Assembly: GCF_020630935.1 (NCBI RefSeq)
Contig: NZ_JAHDIG010000001.1
Span: 93,721 to 157,720, forward strand
DNA: 64,000 nucleotides
Direction: 5' to 3'
Source of the DNA: Bernardetia sp.
Lineage (GTDB): Bacteria > Bacteroidota > Bacteroidia > Cytophagales > Bernardetiaceae
The notes under the pieces are model-generated. The model was not told the DNA's origin and searched no databases. It was given only the letters and a program-made list of their open reading frames with translations. Position numbers and translations under genes: made by a program. How positions within the stretch are numbered: the first letter of the stretch is position 1; each line of letters opens with the position of its first letter. This document shows positions 64,000 through 64,000 of this stretch, one piece after another.

Positions 64000-64000
64000 C

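Noticed and set aside
1..64000. CRISPR arrays, rRNA genes, complete insertion sequences, prophage or restriction systems
   Set aside because: Looked for regularly spaced repeats, transposase or integrase motifs and rRNA-like stretches; found none that hold up.

Overview
The window looks like chromosomal DNA of a low-GC (clearly AT-rich) member of the Bacteroidota, most likely a Cytophagales-type marine or aquatic bacterium. Several independent signs point there: the fused LpxC-FabZ protein, two proteins with type IX secretion (T9SS) C-terminal sorting domains, SusC/Oar-like and other TonB-dependent receptors, many short lipoproteins with S-[SA]-C lipoboxes, and -33/-7 promoters of the TTTG-N19-TAnnTTTG kind instead of sigma70 boxes. 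I cannot fix the genus from sequence alone.

Layout. 1-4.5 kb: 5' end of a bioF-like gene, an Mpo1-like (DUF962) membrane protein, pgk, a lipoprotein, ndk, a macro-domain protein and a small orphan. 4.5-9.8 kb: acpP, fabF, rnc, a TM2/DUF2752 pair, folP and a cell-wall amidase. 9.8-18.7 kb: uppP, DUF2911 protein, a small coiled-coil membrane protein, an M23 endopeptidase, an M28 peptidase, lpxC-fabZ and an SGNH hydrolase. 18.8-29.5 kb: a HAMP/GAF/PAS sensor with no output domain, an Oar-like TonB receptor, a transglutaminase-like protein, a MoxR ATPase, mazG and lpxD. 29.5-42.4 kb: a two-gene membrane-anchored unit of unknown role, thpR, a vWA lipoprotein, a NagZ-serine hydrolase fusion, an MFS transporter, and the operon DUF2007 / 2OG oxygenase / ybeY. 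42.5-64 kb: a PKD/T9SS protein with a wrecked metzincin site, endonuclease V, a large repetitive lipoprotein divergent from a beta-barrel protein, a TolC-like protein, trxB, an AsmA-like protein, a PhoD-like phosphatase, a TonB receptor, rimO and tRNA-Cys.

Functionally the window is dominated by housekeeping genes for the cell envelope: fatty acid synthesis (acpP, fabF, fabZ), lipid A (lpxC, lpxD), peptidoglycan precursor recycling and remodelling (uppP, amidase, M23, NagZ) and outer-membrane/surface export. I see no complete IS, prophage, CRISPR array or defence island. The less ordinary material lies in the intergenic DNA (hairpin repeats, a MITE-like element, a GC-rich islet, a duplicated GA-rich motif) and in a few unusual proteins: the output-less sensor, the degenerate protease-like T9SS protein, the GGxGY-repeat lipoprotein and the paired membrane-anchored proteins at 29.5-31.2 kb. 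None of these is proven to be a new system; they are the best candidates here.
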